From Lachnospiraceae bacterium (GTDB lineage Bacteria > Bacillota > Clostridia > Lachnospirales > Lachnospiraceae), in NCBI GenBank assembly GCA_017461045.1, contig JAFTZJ010000022.1:31929-95928 (forward strand): a stretch of 64,000 nt of DNA, in the 5' to 3' direction. The notes beneath the pieces were generated by a model. It was not told the origin of the DNA, did not search any database, and saw only the letters and a list, made by a program, of their open reading frames with translations. A program made the position numbers and the translations under genes. Below are positions 23,710 through 33,229 of this stretch, piece after piece (within the stretch, counting starts at the first letter, position 1; each line of letters starts with the position of its first letter).

Positions 23710-25764
23710 ATGGCGAAGAATTTGGTAATTGTAGAGTCTCCGGCCAAAGCGAAGACAATCAAGAAATTTCTGGGAACAAATTATGAGGTGATTGCATCAA
23801 ACGGTCATGTTCGGGATTTGCCGAAAAGTCAGATGGGTGTTTCACCGGAGAATAATTTCGAACCAAAGTATATTACTATACGAGGCAAAGGTGATATTCT
23901 TGCAAAGCTTCGTAAAGAGGTAAAAAAAGCAGACCGTGTATTTCTTGCAACGGACCCGGACCGGGAAGGAGAAGCTATATCATGGCATTTGTCCCAATCA
24001 CTAAAATTAGATGATTCGCAGTATAAACGGATTACCTTTAATGAAATTACGAAACAGGCTGTCAAGAATTCGATTAAAGAAGCCCGTGAAATTGATATGA
24101 ATCTGGTGGATGCGCAACAAGCACGTCGTATGCTGGACCGTATGGTAGGTTATCAGATTAGTCCGATATTATGGGCTAAGATTAAACGGGGATTAAGTGC
24201 CGGTCGTGTTCAGTCTGTAGCATTGCGTTTGATTTGTGACCGTGAAAATGAAATTAATGCATTTATTCCGGAAGAATACTGGACATTAGAAGCGATTTTA
24301 AAGGCTACCGGAGTTGCAAAACCAATTCCTGCAAAATATGTCGGCGAAGTTGGTTCTAAGGAACAATTAGATACTGTAATGAAGAAACTGAAGGGTGCTG
24401 AGTTTTCGGTAAAGGAAGTAAAGGAAGGTACCCGTGTTATGAAGGCACCGAATCCGTTTACTACCAGTACATTACAGCAGGAAGCATCTAAGAAATTAAA
24501 TTTCTCTACACAAAAGACCATGCGGCTTGCACAGCAGTTGTATGAGGGTGTAGACATTAAGGGAAAGGGTACCATTGGTCTGATTACGTATTTAAGAACG
24601 GATTCTGTACGTATTTCAGAGGAAGCACAGGCGGCAGCAAAAGCATATATTGAATCCCATTATGGTAAGGAATATGTAGGTGACATTAAGGTTGAAAATG
24701 GTAAGGGCAAGCGAATTCAGGATGCCCATGAAGCAATTCGACCTACAGATTTGAATTTATCACCGGTGATTGTAAAAGAGAATCTTTCCAGGGATTTATT
24801 CCGGTTATATCAGTTGATTTATAATCGTTTTCTTGCCAGCCAGATGCAAGGCGCTACTTATCGGACCACATCAGTAAAAATGGATGCTGCCGGAGAAAAA
24901 TTCACAGCCTCAGCATCAAAATTGGAATTTGATGGTTTTATGTCTGTGTATAAGACCGATGACGAAGCAACCACATCCTTGCCGTTGGAAGGAATTAAGA
25001 AGGGAGATGTACTGAAACTTCAATCTTTGGAGGATAAGCAACATTTCACTCAGCCACCAGCACATTATACGGAAGCATTATTAGTTAAGACCTTGGAAGA
25101 GTTAGGAATTGGAAGACCAAGTACCTATGCACCAACGATTACAACGATTTTGAATCGCCATTATATAGTAAAAGAACAAAAGAATCTCTATGTAACGGAA
25201 CTGGGAGAAGCAGTTAATCAGATGATGATGAAGGCATTTCCGGTTATTGTAGACGTGGAATTTACTGCTAATATGGAATCCTTACTGGATAGTGTGGAAG
25301 AAGGAAATATTGGCTGGAAGACGATTATCGAGAATTTCTATCCGGATTTGGATGAAGCAGTAAAAAAAGCAGAAAGAGATTTAGAAAACGTTAAGATTGA
25401 AGACGAAGTAACCGATGTAGAATGTGAGGAATGTGGCAGAAAGATGGTAATCAAGTATGGACCACATGGAAAGTTTCTGGCATGTCCGGGATTTCCGGAG
25501 TGTAGAAATACCAAGCCATATTACGAAAAGATTGGCGTAGCCTGTCCGGATTGTGGCAAAGACATCGTCCTTCGTAAAACGAAAAAAGGCAGAAAATACT
25601 ATGGTTGTGAAGATAATCCGACCTGTGAGTTTATGACCTGGCAAAAACCGGCTGTTACTCCATGTCCAAAGTGTGGAGGTATTACGGTGGAAAAAGGGAA
25701 TAAACTGGCATGTATTAAAGAAGATTGTGCACATGTTATGGATAAAAAGGAGACCACCGTCTAA
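23710..25764 (+). CDS. topA: DNA topoisomerase I
   Basis: A 684-residue type IA enzyme that relaxes negative supercoils. The Toprim domain begins NLVIVESPAKAKTIKKFLG with DPDREGEAISWH. The catalytic tyrosine is Tyr294 in TYLRTDSVRIS. The C-terminus has three zinc ribbons (CEECGRKM ... CPGFPEC; CPDCGKDI ... CEDNPTC; CPKCGGI ... CIKEDC). An in-frame GTG at 23683 overlaps the AAGGGAG site and is rejected in favour of the ATG at 23710, although the spacing (12 bases) is longer than usual. Gene order dprA-topA-codY matches Bacillus apart from missing trmFO, xerC and clpQY. Confidence 0.97.
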   Translation: MAKNLVIVESPAKAKTIKKFLGTNYEVIASNGHVRDLPKSQMGVSPENNFEPKYITIRGKGDILAKLRKEVKKADRVFLATDPDREGEAISWHLSQSLKLDDSQYKRITFNEITKQAVKNSIKEAREIDMNLVDAQQARRMLDRMVGYQISPILWAKIKRGLSAGRVQSVALRLICDRENEINAFIPEEYWTLEAILKATGVAKPIPAKYVGEVGSKEQLDTVMKKLKGAEFSVKEVKEGTRVMKAPNPFTTSTLQQEASKKLNFSTQKTMRLAQQLYEGVDIKGKGTIGLITYLRTDSVRISEEAQAAAKAYIESHYGKEYVGDIKVENGKGKRIQDAHEAIRPTDLNLSPVIVKENLSRDLFRLYQLIYNRFLASQMQGATYRTTSVKMDAAGEKFTASASKLEFDGFMSVYKTDDEATTSLPLEGIKKGDVLKLQSLEDKQHFTQPPAHYTEALLVKTLEELGIGRPSTYAPTITTILNRHYIVKEQKNLYVTELGEAVNQMMMKAFPVIVDVEFTANMESLLDSVEEGNIGWKTIIENFYPDLDEAVKKAERDLENVKIEDEVTDVECEECGRKMVIKYGPHGKFLACPGFPECRNTKPYYEKIGVACPDCGKDIVLRKTKKGRKYYGCEDNPTCEFMTWQKPAVTPCPKCGGITVEKGNKLACIKEDCAHVMDKKETTV

Positions 25765-25779
25765 AATTGTTTTTTTCGG

Positions 25780-25808
25780 TTGTTATTTTCAATTGCTTGT
25801 GTTACAAT
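25780..25808 (+). promoter_or_regulatory. Promoter for codY
   Basis: TTGTTA (25780-25785; 4/6), a 17-base spacer and TACAAT (25803-25808; 5/6). It lies in the AT-rich 130-base gap after topA. I saw no clear CodY box (AATTTTCWGAAAATT) around it. Confidence 0.5.
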
Positions 25809-25896
25809 TTAACTAAATGTGATGGTTTTTCGGCGAAATATCATACAAATGATACAAAATGATGATAAATCATGCTTATTTGCGTAGGAGGGAATT

Positions 25897-26670
25897 ATGA
25901 GCGTACAATTGTTGGACAAAACGCGAAAAATAAATAAGCTTTTGCACAATAATAATTCTCATAAAGTGGTATTCAACGATATCTGTGAAGTCTTATCCGA
26001 GATTATGGTATCGGATGTATTGGTTATTAGTAAGAAGGGAAAGGTTCTTGGTATCAAGAATCGTGATGATATTGTAAGCTTACGGGAACTGATAGTAGAC
26101 GAAATCGGCGGACATATTGATCCAATGCTGAATGAGCGTTTGTTGGGGATTTTATCCACCAAAGAGAACGTGAATCTAACAACTTTGGGATTTGAACGTG
26201 AGGGAATTGAGAACTATCAAGGCTTGATTACACCAATCGATATTGCAGGCGAACGTTTGGGTACAGTATTTATGTATCGTCAAAATCATCCATATGAGAT
26301 TGATGATATTATTTTAGGTGAATACGGTACAACAGTTGTTGGTTTGGAAATGATGCGTTCGGTTAACGAAGAGAATGCAGAAGAGAGCCGTAAGGTAGCA
26401 ATTGTGAATTCCGCAATCAGCACGTTGTCGTTCTCTGAATTGGAAGCGATTACATATATTTTTGAAGAATTGGATGGTAACGAAGGTATATTAGTTGCAA
26501 GCAAGATTGCTGACCGCGTTGGTATCACCCGTTCTGTAATTGTAAATGCATTACGAAAGTTCGAAAGCGCCGGTGTTATTGAATCCCGTTCTTCCGGAAT
26601 GAAGGGTACATACATTAAGGTTATGAACGATGTGGTATTTGATGAATTAAAGAAACTGAAGAACAATTAA
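25897..26670 (+). CDS. codY: GTP- and BCAA-sensing global regulator CodY
   Basis: A 257-residue dimeric repressor. The N-terminal GAF domain (1-~155; LLDKTRKINKLL, LSEIMVSDVLVISKKGKVLG) binds branched-chain amino acids and GTP. A linker helix leads to a C-terminal winged HTH (ASKIADRVGITRSVIVNALRKFESAGVIESRSSGMKG). In Bacillus it represses fla/che and nutrient genes when amino acids are abundant. Immediately upstream of the fla/che operon, as in Bacillus, so read-through or direct regulation is possible. Confidence 0.98.
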   Translation: MSVQLLDKTRKINKLLHNNNSHKVVFNDICEVLSEIMVSDVLVISKKGKVLGIKNRDDIVSLRELIVDEIGGHIDPMLNERLLGILSTKENVNLTTLGFEREGIENYQGLITPIDIAGERLGTVFMYRQNHPYEIDDIILGEYGTTVVGLEMMRSVNEENAEESRKVAIVNSAISTLSFSELEAITYIFEELDGNEGILVASKIADRVGITRSVIVNALRKFESAGVIESRSSGMKGTYIKVMNDVVFDELKKLKNN

Positions 26671-26694
26671 TAGTAATTATTTGAATATAATGGG

Positions 26695-26748
26695 AAAAGG
26701 ATTTCCGAGCAAGCAAAAGGATTTGTGAGAGTTCTCATGAATCCTTTT
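26695..26748 (+). terminator. Terminator after codY with duplicated left arm
   Basis: The main stem is 15 bp (26715-26729 with 26734-26748, two G-U pairs, loop AGTT) and ends in TTTT without a longer T-tract. The first 10 bases of the left arm also occur at 26695-26704 (AAAAGGATTT), where they could pair with the same right arm. Formation of the upstream pairing would open the compact hairpin. It separates codY from flgB, so it controls read-through into fla/che. Confidence 0.65.
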
Positions 26749-26800
26749 ACCCATATATACAGGAACATATGTTTATGGATTTATAGATAAGGAGAAGCCT

Positions 26801-27196
26801 ATGATTAATTCTAACATGTACAACTACATAGATGTGCTGGATAAGGCGGCAGATGCGGCATATTTGAGAAATGATATTATTGCCAATAATATTGCCAATA
26901 ACAGTACACCGAATTATAAGCGTCAAGATGTTCAATTTGAATCCATTTTACAAGCGTCTTTGGCTACCGGTGGTGAAACCCTTGGGGAAATGGTAGAGCG
27001 GGTAAATATGAATTTAGATGATTTAAATAGTTATGTTTATACGGATCATTCGTCTTTATCTTATCGTTTGGATGGTAACAATGTAGACATTGATCAGGAA
27101 CAAGCTTATTTAGCTGAGAACCAAATTCGGTATCAGGCTTTAGTAGATCAGATGACACAGGAATTCGGTCGTTATAAGACTGTATTATCATCATAG
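26801..27196 (+). CDS. flgB: Flagellar proximal rod protein FlgB
   Basis: A 131-residue rod component secreted through the flagellar type III apparatus. The N-terminal helix has the rod/hook-family ANNIANNSTPNYKRQDVQFE pattern, and the C-terminal helix begins AYLAENQIRYQALVDQMTQEF. A TAAGGAG site lies just upstream. First gene of the flagellar operon. A weak TATATA (26754-26759) with TTCTCA 16 bases upstream is a possible promoter, but it overlaps the terminator stem. Confidence 0.97.
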   Translation: MINSNMYNYIDVLDKAADAAYLRNDIIANNIANNSTPNYKRQDVQFESILQASLATGGETLGEMVERVNMNLDDLNSYVYTDHSSLSYRLDGNNVDIDQEQAYLAENQIRYQALVDQMTQEFGRYKTVLSS

Positions 27197-27211
27197 AAGG
27201 GGGTATAGCAT

Positions 27212-27649
27212 ATGAGTATGTTTGATGGAATGAATGTAAGTGCATCCGGTATGACTGCACAGCGGTTTCATATGGATGTAATTGCTGAAAATATTGCAAA
27301 TGTTAATACCACTCGTGATGAGAACGGGGAAGTATATCGCAGAAAGACAGTTGTATTTCAGGAGAAAGACACTTTGAATTTTGGCGATACCTTATATAAC
27401 AGTTTGAATGTGTATCGTCCGGATGGTGTTCGCGTGTCACAGGTGGTGGAAGATCAATCCGACCTTAAGATGGTTTATGATCCAACACACCCGGATGCAG
27501 ACGAGAATGGTTATGTAATGTATCCAAACGTGGATACCGTTACGGAAATGACGAATTTGATTGATTCCAGCCGTGCATATGAGGCAAATGCAACTGCGTT
27601 TAATGCAGCAAAAGCAATTGCCGTTAAGGGTTTGGAGTTGTTTAAGTAA
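27212..27649 (+). CDS. flgC: Flagellar rod protein FlgC
   Basis: A 145-residue proximal rod subunit. N-terminal MDVIAENIANVNTTRDENGE is the rod motif, and the C-terminal helix has MTNLIDSSRAYEANATAFNAAKAIAVKGLEL. It assembles on top of the MS ring with FlgB. It starts 15 bases after flgB with AGAAGGGGG. Confidence 0.97.
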   Translation: MSMFDGMNVSASGMTAQRFHMDVIAENIANVNTTRDENGEVYRRKTVVFQEKDTLNFGDTLYNSLNVYRPDGVRVSQVVEDQSDLKMVYDPTHPDADENGYVMYPNVDTVTEMTNLIDSSRAYEANATAFNAAKAIAVKGLELFK

Positions 27650-27680
27650 GAGACGGACAGGATGAAAAAGGAGTTAACCT

Positions 27681-27992
27681 ATGGATATTACATCAATTAC
27701 TGCCTTAAATGAAAGCATAGGCATTGGTACAACTTCAGAAAAGAAAGTGACCTCTGATAATACAGAGGCGTTTAGTTCGTTGCTTAATTCTGCAATTAGT
27801 ATGTACAAAGATGCAGACCTCTTACAAAAGAAGGCAGAACAGGCAGAAATGAATTTTGCCATGGGCTATTCAGATAACACCCATGACCTTGCTTTGGCAC
27901 AGCAAAAAGCAAATATTGCATTACAATACACAGTAAAGGTAACGAATAAGTTCTTAGAAGCCTATAAGGAAATTATGAATATGCAATTATAG
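27681..27992 (+). CDS. fliE: Flagellar hook-basal body protein FliE
   Basis: A 103-residue protein joining the MS ring to the rod. Its C-terminal half (DNTHDLALAQQKANIALQYTVKVTNKFLEAYKEIMNMQL) is the conserved FliE helix pair. Typical size; 31 bases after flgC. Confidence 0.95.
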   Translation: MDITSITALNESIGIGTTSEKKVTSDNTEAFSSLLNSAISMYKDADLLQKKAEQAEMNFAMGYSDNTHDLALAQQKANIALQYTVKVTNKFLEAYKEIMNMQL

Positions 27993-28015
27993 GATAACTT
28001 ATTCTTGGTAAAAAG

Positions 28016-29629
28016 ATGGACAAAATACTGGAATTTTTCAAAGGACTTCCACCGAAAGCGTTGGAGTTCTGGAATAAGTACACAAGTAAACAAAAGACAA
28101 TCATTATTTCGGTGCTGGCAGTGGTAATATTTACCCTGGTAGCCTTGATTTGGTTATTTTCAAGGACACAGTATGTAACACTGGCGTCTTTTGAGAGTAC
28201 AACTGATTCAGCAGAAGCCAGAGGTTATTTGGAGGATAGTGATATTGATTTTAATTATAAGTTATCTAGCGATGCGTTAACGATTATGGTAGATGAAAAG
28301 CAGCTGTCAGAGGCACGCTTAGTACTTGGTGAAAATGGTGTATCTGAAATTGCAACAGAGGATTATTCATCTGTATTCGATAATACATTTACCACAACGG
28401 ATTCAGAACGTCAGTTAAAGGCAAAGATTGCGTTACAAAATTCGTTGGCAACGGATATTCGTTCCATGGACGGTATTAAATCGGCGGCGGTTCGTATTAA
28501 TTTGCCGGACAGCAATCGTCTGTTTGAAGATGAATTGGATGCGTCAGCTAGTATCATGCTAACAACCAACACGGAAATTGACCAGGAAAGCATTGAAGGT
28601 ATTGCGGATTATGTGGCAAATGCCTTGGGAAATGAAAATACAGACAATATAAGAATTGTAGACCAGACCGGTCAGTTATTATTTGAGGGTGGTGACACCT
28701 CTACCGGTTCAGTTAATTCGAATAATAAGATTCGTAACGAAGTTATAAACAGTATTGAAAATAACATTCGTTCCTTGGTCGTATCCGGCGAATATGATGA
28801 TGCGCAGGTTATGACCAATTTGGATATTCAGTTGGATGAAACTGTAATTGAAAAGACAGAATACGATACCTTCCAAGATGGTGCAACTGGACCAAAGAAC
28901 TCTTATTACTTGTATGATGCACAGAATGTGGATGGTGTCGGCGGTGTTGTAGGTACAGATGCCAATGATGAGGATATTCCAAGTTATGATATTGATGATG
29001 ATTTGTATGGAAATTCTCAAATTCAGGTTATTCGGGAAACCTATGATACAGATAAAACCGTGACTACAACAAAAAAGGCAATTGGTGCAGTAAATCCGGC
29101 AAACTCGTCAGTATCAATTATTTTAACCAGATATGTAGAATACGATGAGGTATTGATGAAAAAACAGGGCTTGTTAACCGGTACAACTTTTGAGGAATTC
29201 CAGGCGGAAAATAGCGAAACTATACAAATTGAAGTCGATGAGTCTATGTATAATGCAGTTGCCAATGCAACTGGTATTAAGACCAACAAGATAACCATCA
29301 TTGCATATGAAGTGCCGTTATTCTATCCAAAAGAAACCGGTACAGTGCAGGTTTCTAATGTGTTACAGATCGTATTAGCAGTTTTGATTGCTGCCTTATT
29401 GATTTTTGTAGTATTAAAGGGTATGCGTCCGGCGGAAGTTACCGAATTGGAACCGGAGTTATCTGTGGAGGCACTTTTGGCAACAACAAAGGAAAATCAG
29501 ACATTAGAAGATATCGAACTAAGCGAAAAGACGGCAACCCGTCAGCGTATCGAGAAGTTTGTAGAAGAGAACCCGGAAGCAGTTGCCAACTTATTGCGTA
29601 ACTGGCTGAATGATGACGATTGGGAGTGA
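28016..29629 (+). CDS. fliF: Flagellar MS-ring protein FliF
   Basis: A 537-residue membrane protein that forms the MS ring in the cytoplasmic membrane. It has an N-terminal helix (~26-46; TIIISVLAVVIFTLVALIWL) and ring-building domains with SERQLKAKIALQNSLATDIRSMDGI and AAVRINLPD. A large extracytoplasmic loop, a second helix near 445-467 and a C-terminal FliG-binding helix follow (RQRIEKFVEENPEAVANLLRNWL). The end overlaps the AGTGA site of fliG. Length is normal. Confidence 0.97.
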   Translation: MDKILEFFKGLPPKALEFWNKYTSKQKTIIISVLAVVIFTLVALIWLFSRTQYVTLASFESTTDSAEARGYLEDSDIDFNYKLSSDALTIMVDEKQLSEARLVLGENGVSEIATEDYSSVFDNTFTTTDSERQLKAKIALQNSLATDIRSMDGIKSAAVRINLPDSNRLFEDELDASASIMLTTNTEIDQESIEGIADYVANALGNENTDNIRIVDQTGQLLFEGGDTSTGSVNSNNKIRNEVINSIENNIRSLVVSGEYDDAQVMTNLDIQLDETVIEKTEYDTFQDGATGPKNSYYLYDAQNVDGVGGVVGTDANDEDIPSYDIDDDLYGNSQIQVIRETYDTDKTVTTTKKAIGAVNPANSSVSIILTRYVEYDEVLMKKQGLLTGTTFEEFQAENSETIQIEVDESMYNAVANATGIKTNKITIIAYEVPLFYPKETGTVQVSNVLQIVLAVLIAALLIFVVLKGMRPAEVTELEPELSVEALLATTKENQTLEDIELSEKTATRQRIEKFVEENPEAVANLLRNWLNDDDWE

Positions 29630-29633
29630 TGAC

Positions 29634-30644
29634 ATGTCTAGTAGTAGTGGATTATCAGGTATACAAAAGGCCGCAGTGTTGTTAATTGCATTAGGTCCGG
29701 AAATGTCAGCAAACATTTTTAAGCACCTGAAAGAAGATGAAATTGAACAGTTAACGTTGGAAATTGCGAACACCCGCAGTATTTCTCCGACCTTAAAGAA
29801 TGATATATTAGATGAGTTCTATGAAGTGTGTCTGGCACAACAATACATTGCCGAAGGTGGTATTGGTTATGCAAAAGACTTGCTGGATAAGGCATTGGGT
29901 GAGGAACGTGCACAGGAGGTTATCAGTCGTTTGACTGCTTCATTGCAGGTGCGTCCGTTCGAGTTTGTTCGAAAAGCAGATGCCAGTCAGTTGTTGAACT
30001 TTATTCAGGATGAACATCCGCAGACAATTGCTTTGATACTGTCATATTTGCCTGCCAGTCAGTCTGCAGCAGTAATTGGTGCGTTACCGTTAGAGAAGCA
30101 ATCAGATGTAGCGAAACGTATTGCAACTATGGATCGTACATCTCCGGATGTCATTAAGGAAGTGGAAGATATTCTGGAACGAAAGCTGGCTTCTTTAGTA
30201 AACCAGGATTACACAATTGTTGGTGGTGTAGATGCAATTGTAAATATCTTAAATACTGTTGATCGAAGTACAGAAAAACATATTATGGAGACCTTGGAAA
30301 TCGAGGAACCGGAATTGGCAGACGAAATCCGCAGAAAGATGTTCGTATTCGAAGATATTCTTACGCTGGATAACCGTGCAATTCAGACGGTTCTTCGTGA
30401 AGTGGATAATAATGAATTGGCAATTGCACTTAAGAACGCCAATGAGGATGTTCAGAATGCAATTTTCAGCAACCTGTCATCCCGTCTTGCAACTATGATA
30501 AAGGAAGATATGGAATATATGGGTCCGGTGCGTTTGAAGGATGTAGAAGATGCACAGCAAAAGATTGTAAATATTATCCGAAAGCTGGAGGATACCGGAG
30601 AAATCGTTATTTCTCGTGGTGGAGGTGACGAAATCATTGTCTAA
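29634..30644 (+). CDS. fliG: Flagellar motor switch protein FliG
   Basis: A 336-residue rotor protein that transmits torque from MotA and joins FliF to FliM. It shows the N-terminal GIQKAAVLLIALGPEMSA, the middle EHPQTIALILSYL (EHPQ motif) and a C-terminal charged face with VFEDILTLDNRAIQTVLREVD. The ATG at 29634 is preferred over an in-frame ATG at 29610 because it follows GGGAGTGATG and starts at the conserved MSSSSGLSG. Confidence 0.97.
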   Translation: MSSSSGLSGIQKAAVLLIALGPEMSANIFKHLKEDEIEQLTLEIANTRSISPTLKNDILDEFYEVCLAQQYIAEGGIGYAKDLLDKALGEERAQEVISRLTASLQVRPFEFVRKADASQLLNFIQDEHPQTIALILSYLPASQSAAVIGALPLEKQSDVAKRIATMDRTSPDVIKEVEDILERKLASLVNQDYTIVGGVDAIVNILNTVDRSTEKHIMETLEIEEPELADEIRRKMFVFEDILTLDNRAIQTVLREVDNNELAIALKNANEDVQNAIFSNLSSRLATMIKEDMEYMGPVRLKDVEDAQQKIVNIIRKLEDTGEIVISRGGGDEIIV

Positions 30645-31446
30645 TTTATATAAGTCGGGATTTGTGTCATTTTCCGAACAGAATATGTTGGTTATTGATG
30701 CAAATAAGAATCGTGTGATTCGGCAGATTGAGGAACAAAGACAAGAGCAGGAAGCGGAAACACCGGAAGGTGAAGATGGTGTGGAAGCAGATGAAAATAC
30801 AGATGGGTTTCATAACCTTGAAGTAGAAAATATTGATATGGCTGATGTGCGGGAGCAGGCAAATGCCATTTTTGAAGAAGCAAGAATTGCAGCTGAAAAA
30901 GTTCTGGAGGAAGCAAGGGCAGAGGCTTTGATTTTGAAGGAAGAAGCCAGACAGACCGGGATTGAAGAAGGCTATCAAAAAGGTCTGCAGGATGCAAAAG
31001 CGCAATTAGAAGCACAGGAGTCAGAATTACAAAAGCATTACGAAGTTGTTCGCCAGCAATTGGAGGAGGATTACGAACGTGAATTGAAAGAAGCTGAACC
31101 GAAGCTGGTGGATATTGTATGTCGGTTGATACACAAGATTACCGGAGTTGTGGTTGAGGATTATCAGGATGTCGTAGTGCATATGATTGATTGTACGTTG
31201 CAGGATATGGATGCAAGCGGAAAATTAGTAATTAAAGTTTCTGAAGATGACTATGCAGATGTATACAGCCGCTTTGATTGGATTCAGCAACAGGTGAATT
31301 CTAATGTTGAGGTTGAATTGGTGGCGGATACTAAGCTTGCCAAATACGAGTGCTATATTGAAACAGAAACCGGAATTATTAATTGTGGTTTAGAGGAACA
31401 GTTAAATCACTTAATTACATCGTTAAAATTGTTATCACAGATGTAG
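30637..31446 (+). CDS. fliH: Flagellar assembly protein FliH
   Basis: A 269-residue negative regulator and partner of the FliI ATPase at the export gate. It has an acidic, coiled-coil-rich centre (~60-150, with repeated EEAR and QLE segments) and a V-ATPase E-subunit-like C-terminal domain. The best start is TTG at 30637, 9 bases after GGAGGTG (30621-30627). Upstream GTG codons at 30616 and 30619 lie before that site. It overlaps the end of fliG by 8 bases. Confidence 0.9.
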   Translation: MSNLYKSGFVSFSEQNMLVIDANKNRVIRQIEEQRQEQEAETPEGEDGVEADENTDGFHNLEVENIDMADVREQANAIFEEARIAAEKVLEEARAEALILKEEARQTGIEEGYQKGLQDAKAQLEAQESELQKHYEVVRQQLEEDYERELKEAEPKLVDIVCRLIHKITGVVVEDYQDVVVHMIDCTLQDMDASGKLVIKVSEDDYADVYSRFDWIQQQVNSNVEVELVADTKLAKYECYIETETGIINCGLEEQLNHLITSLKLLSQM

Positions 31447-31454
31447 GAGAAACT

Positions 31455-32759
31455 ATGCTGGATTTCAAAAAGTATGAGGTGCTGTTAGAGCAGTCCTTTA
31501 CAAAAGAGCTGGGGAAGGTAACAAAGGTGGTTGGTTTGACCATTGAGTCTGCCGGACCGGCATCGAAATTGAATGATTTATGTGTTATCACATCCAAAGA
31601 CGGCAGACATCAAGTGTCTGCCGAAGTGGTTGGATTTAAAGATAATCGTATTTTACTGATGCCCTTTGATTCTGTAGAGGGAATTGGAATTGGTGCAACG
31701 GTAGAGAACACCGGCAAACCTTTTCAGGTATATGTAGGACCGGAGCTGTTGGGACAGGTTTTAGATGGTATTGGACAACCTATGAATGGCGAGCCTTTGG
31801 TGCTTCCGAATACATATCCGGTAGAATGTGAACCGCCAGACCCTATGAAACGGAAAATTATTGCGGAAGTATTGCCCTTGGGTGTAAAAGCGGTAGATGG
31901 CTTGTTAACCATTGGCAAAGGTCAGAGAATTGGTATTTTTGCAGGTAGTGGTGTTGGTAAAAGTACATTGCTTGGTATGTTTGCCCGAAATACAAAAGCA
32001 GATATTAATGTAATTGCCTTGATTGGCGAGCGAGGAAGAGAAGTTGGAGAATTTATCGAACGTGATTTGGGCAAGGAAGGTATGCAACGGTCAGTTTTGG
32101 TTGTAGCAACTTCAGACAAGCCGGCTTTGATTCGAAATAAAGCGGCAAAGACTGCTACAGCAATCGCAGAGTATTTTAGAGACCAGGGAAAAGATGTTTT
32201 GTTGATGATGGACTCTTTAACCCGTTTTTCAATGGCACAGAGAGAGATTGGTTTGGCTTCTGGAGAACCGCCGGTAACCAGAGGATATCCACCAAGCGTG
32301 TATTCGGAGATGCCGAAGTTGTTGGAACGTGCAGGTAATACGGAAAATGGTTCCATTACCGGATTGTATACAGTCCTGGTAGATGGTGATGACTTTAATG
32401 AACCGATTACAGATACAGCAAGAGGTATTTTGGACGGACATATTATGTTGTCGCGTAAATTAGGACATAAGAATCATTATCCGGCCATTGATGTATTGCA
32501 AAGTATTTCCCGTTGTATGAGTCAGATAACAACAAAGGAACATAAACAATTTGCAGGTAAGTTGAAAAATGTATTGGCAACCTATGGTGAGGCAGAGGAT
32601 TTAATTAACATTGGTGCATATAAAGCCGGTTCCAATCCGGAGATTGATTATGCGGTTTCTAAGATTCAAACGGTGAATTCATTTTTACGTCAGGATGTAG
32701 ACAGTAAATACTTGTTTGAAGAAGAATTGGAACAGTTAAAGGCAATCTTTGAAGACTAG
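31455..32759 (+). CDS. fliI: Flagellum-specific ATPase FliI
   Basis: A 434-residue F1-like hexameric ATPase that energises flagellar protein export. The Walker A is GSGVGKST (164-171); LIGERGREVGEF, VLLMMDSLTRFSMAQREIGLA and GYPPSVYSEMPKLLERAG are conserved. The ATG at 31455 follows TAGGAG; 24 additional upstream codons lie inside fliH and are rejected. Confidence 0.97.
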   Translation: MLDFKKYEVLLEQSFTKELGKVTKVVGLTIESAGPASKLNDLCVITSKDGRHQVSAEVVGFKDNRILLMPFDSVEGIGIGATVENTGKPFQVYVGPELLGQVLDGIGQPMNGEPLVLPNTYPVECEPPDPMKRKIIAEVLPLGVKAVDGLLTIGKGQRIGIFAGSGVGKSTLLGMFARNTKADINVIALIGERGREVGEFIERDLGKEGMQRSVLVVATSDKPALIRNKAAKTATAIAEYFRDQGKDVLLMMDSLTRFSMAQREIGLASGEPPVTRGYPPSVYSEMPKLLERAGNTENGSITGLYTVLVDGDDFNEPITDTARGILDGHIMLSRKLGHKNHYPAIDVLQSISRCMSQITTKEHKQFAGKLKNVLATYGEAEDLINIGAYKAGSNPEIDYAVSKIQTVNSFLRQDVDSKYLFEEELEQLKAIFED

Positions 32760-32773
32760 GAAAGAGAGATTCT

Positions 32774-33226
32774 ATGGCAAAGTTTTTCTATCGAATGCAG
32801 AACATTTTGAATATTAAGTACAAATTAGAAGAACAGGCGAAGCAGGAATTTTCTCAGGCCCAGAGTCGATATCAGCATGAAGTTGATGTTTTAGAATCCC
32901 TAAAACAACGAAAGCAGACCTGCATTTTAGAAATGCGGGAATATGCAAAAGAGAAATTAAATGTTATGGAATTGGAACGGTGTAATCAATCCATTGATAT
33001 TTTTGAGGAAATGATTCAGGAACAAAAAGAGGTGGTGTTCCGAGCTATGGCTGAAATGGACAAAGCCAGAGCGAAATTGAATGAAATCATTCAGGAACGT
33101 AAAACCCATGAAAAACTGAAGGAGCATCAGTTTGAAGCGTTTTTACAGGAATTGAATGCGGAAGAGATGAAGGAAATTGACCAATTGGTCAGCTACCAGC
33201 ATAGTGCCGGTAAGGAAGGAGAATAA
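32774..33226 (+). CDS. fliJ: Flagellar export chaperone FliJ
   Basis: A 150-residue, almost entirely coiled-coil protein (Lys/Glu/Gln-rich) that acts as the central stalk of the FliH-FliI complex. It starts MAKFFYRMQNILNIKYKLEEQAKQEF, the usual FliJ opening. It sits directly after fliI, as in other operons. Confidence 0.9.
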   Translation: MAKFFYRMQNILNIKYKLEEQAKQEFSQAQSRYQHEVDVLESLKQRKQTCILEMREYAKEKLNVMELERCNQSIDIFEEMIQEQKEVVFRAMAEMDKARAKLNEIIQERKTHEKLKEHQFEAFLQELNAEEMKEIDQLVSYQHSAGKEGE

Positions 33227-33229
33227 TCC

